Shown here: positions 13,903-14,050 of the stretch, piece by piece
How positions within the stretch are numbered: position 1 is the stretch's first letter
Layout: each line of letters begins with the position of its first letter
From: an uncultured Muribaculaceae bacterium
Lineage (GTDB): Bacteria > Bacteroidota > Bacteroidia > Bacteroidales > Muribaculaceae
DNA length: 14,050 nt
Direction: 5' to 3'
Assembly (NCBI GenBank): GCA_948788915.1
Contig: CAQFOZ010000054.1
Location: 1-14,050, forward strand
Notes under the pieces: generated by a model
Seen by the model: only the letters and a program-made list of their open reading frames with translations
Databases searched by the model: none
Told to the model about the DNA's origin: nothing
Position numbers and translations under genes: made by a program

Positions 13903-14050
13903 ATCAAAATGTCAAAAATATGTTGTAAAACATGTTTTTTTAAGAAACTGTTTAAATTTATTTTCGAGGAATTTTGAGAGTAATTTTTGAGATGTTTCCG
14001 CGAGTTGAGAAGGGAGAAACCTATCGGTTTTGACCGCCGAAACTTGGCGG
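13903..14050. other. AT-rich gene-free end of the window
   Basis: I find no gene here. Small features are an ATGTT/AACAT inverted repeat (13920-13933), a near-direct repeat AATTTTGAGA / AATTTTTGAGA (about 13971-13992) and, at the very end, CCGCC (14034-14038) complementary to GGCGG (14046-14050). The last may be part of a hairpin continuing beyond the window. Confidence 0.5.

Overview
The window looks like ordinary chromosome from a Bacteroidota, most likely order Bacteroidales; a Muribaculaceae-like gut bacterium is my guess. Four things point there. Several intergenic gaps carry the Bacteroidota sigma-factor signature TAnnTTTG, in two places with a TTTG exactly 20 bases upstream. Start codons lack strong Shine-Dalgarno sequences. 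The tRNA-His gene does not encode its CCA end. The proteins (DUF4301, an outer-membrane barrel receptor, a 376-residue RfbB with an insertion) match Bacteroidales forms. I see no phage, transposon, plasmid or CRISPR content.

Layout, left to right. Bases 1-250 hold the 3' end of a tRNA-His gene, its terminator and an array of 9-base repeats that folds on itself. Bases 249-2576 hold a divergent pair that together degrades threonine: an SDR-type L-threonine 3-dehydrogenase (minus strand) and 2-amino-3-ketobutyrate CoA ligase (plus strand), with promoter motifs facing both ways and a terminator after the second gene. Bases 2601-6207 hold three minus-strand genes: a DUF4301 protein, a coiled-coil lipoprotein 8 bases behind it, and a secreted alpha/beta hydrolase flanked by inverted arrays of one 10-base repeat. 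Bases 6261-9387 hold a second 9-base array, an inverted repeat, a TonB-dependent-receptor-like outer-membrane protein and its terminator. Bases 9427-11824 hold a minus-strand RelA/SpoT protein whose hydrolase domain has lost its catalytic residues, read from a promoter region in which a 39-base module is duplicated exactly. Bases 11978-13765 hold rfbC and rfbB of dTDP-L-rhamnose synthesis, ending in a strong terminator. Bases 13715-14050 have no gene, but carry a near-perfect minus-strand promoter embedded in a 28-base palindrome; it points at a structured, terminator-ended interval that could be a small RNA.

Most genes are core metabolism, cell envelope or stringent response. The unusual material is mainly between genes: two families of short-period tandem repeats (9 and 10 bases), recurring GTGAGGC/GCCTCAC hairpins, the duplicated promoter module and the candidate small RNA. 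The main protein-level oddities are the hydrolase-dead RelA that keeps an RxKD synthetase motif, and DUF4301 motifs that resemble sugar-1-phosphate nucleotidyltransferases.
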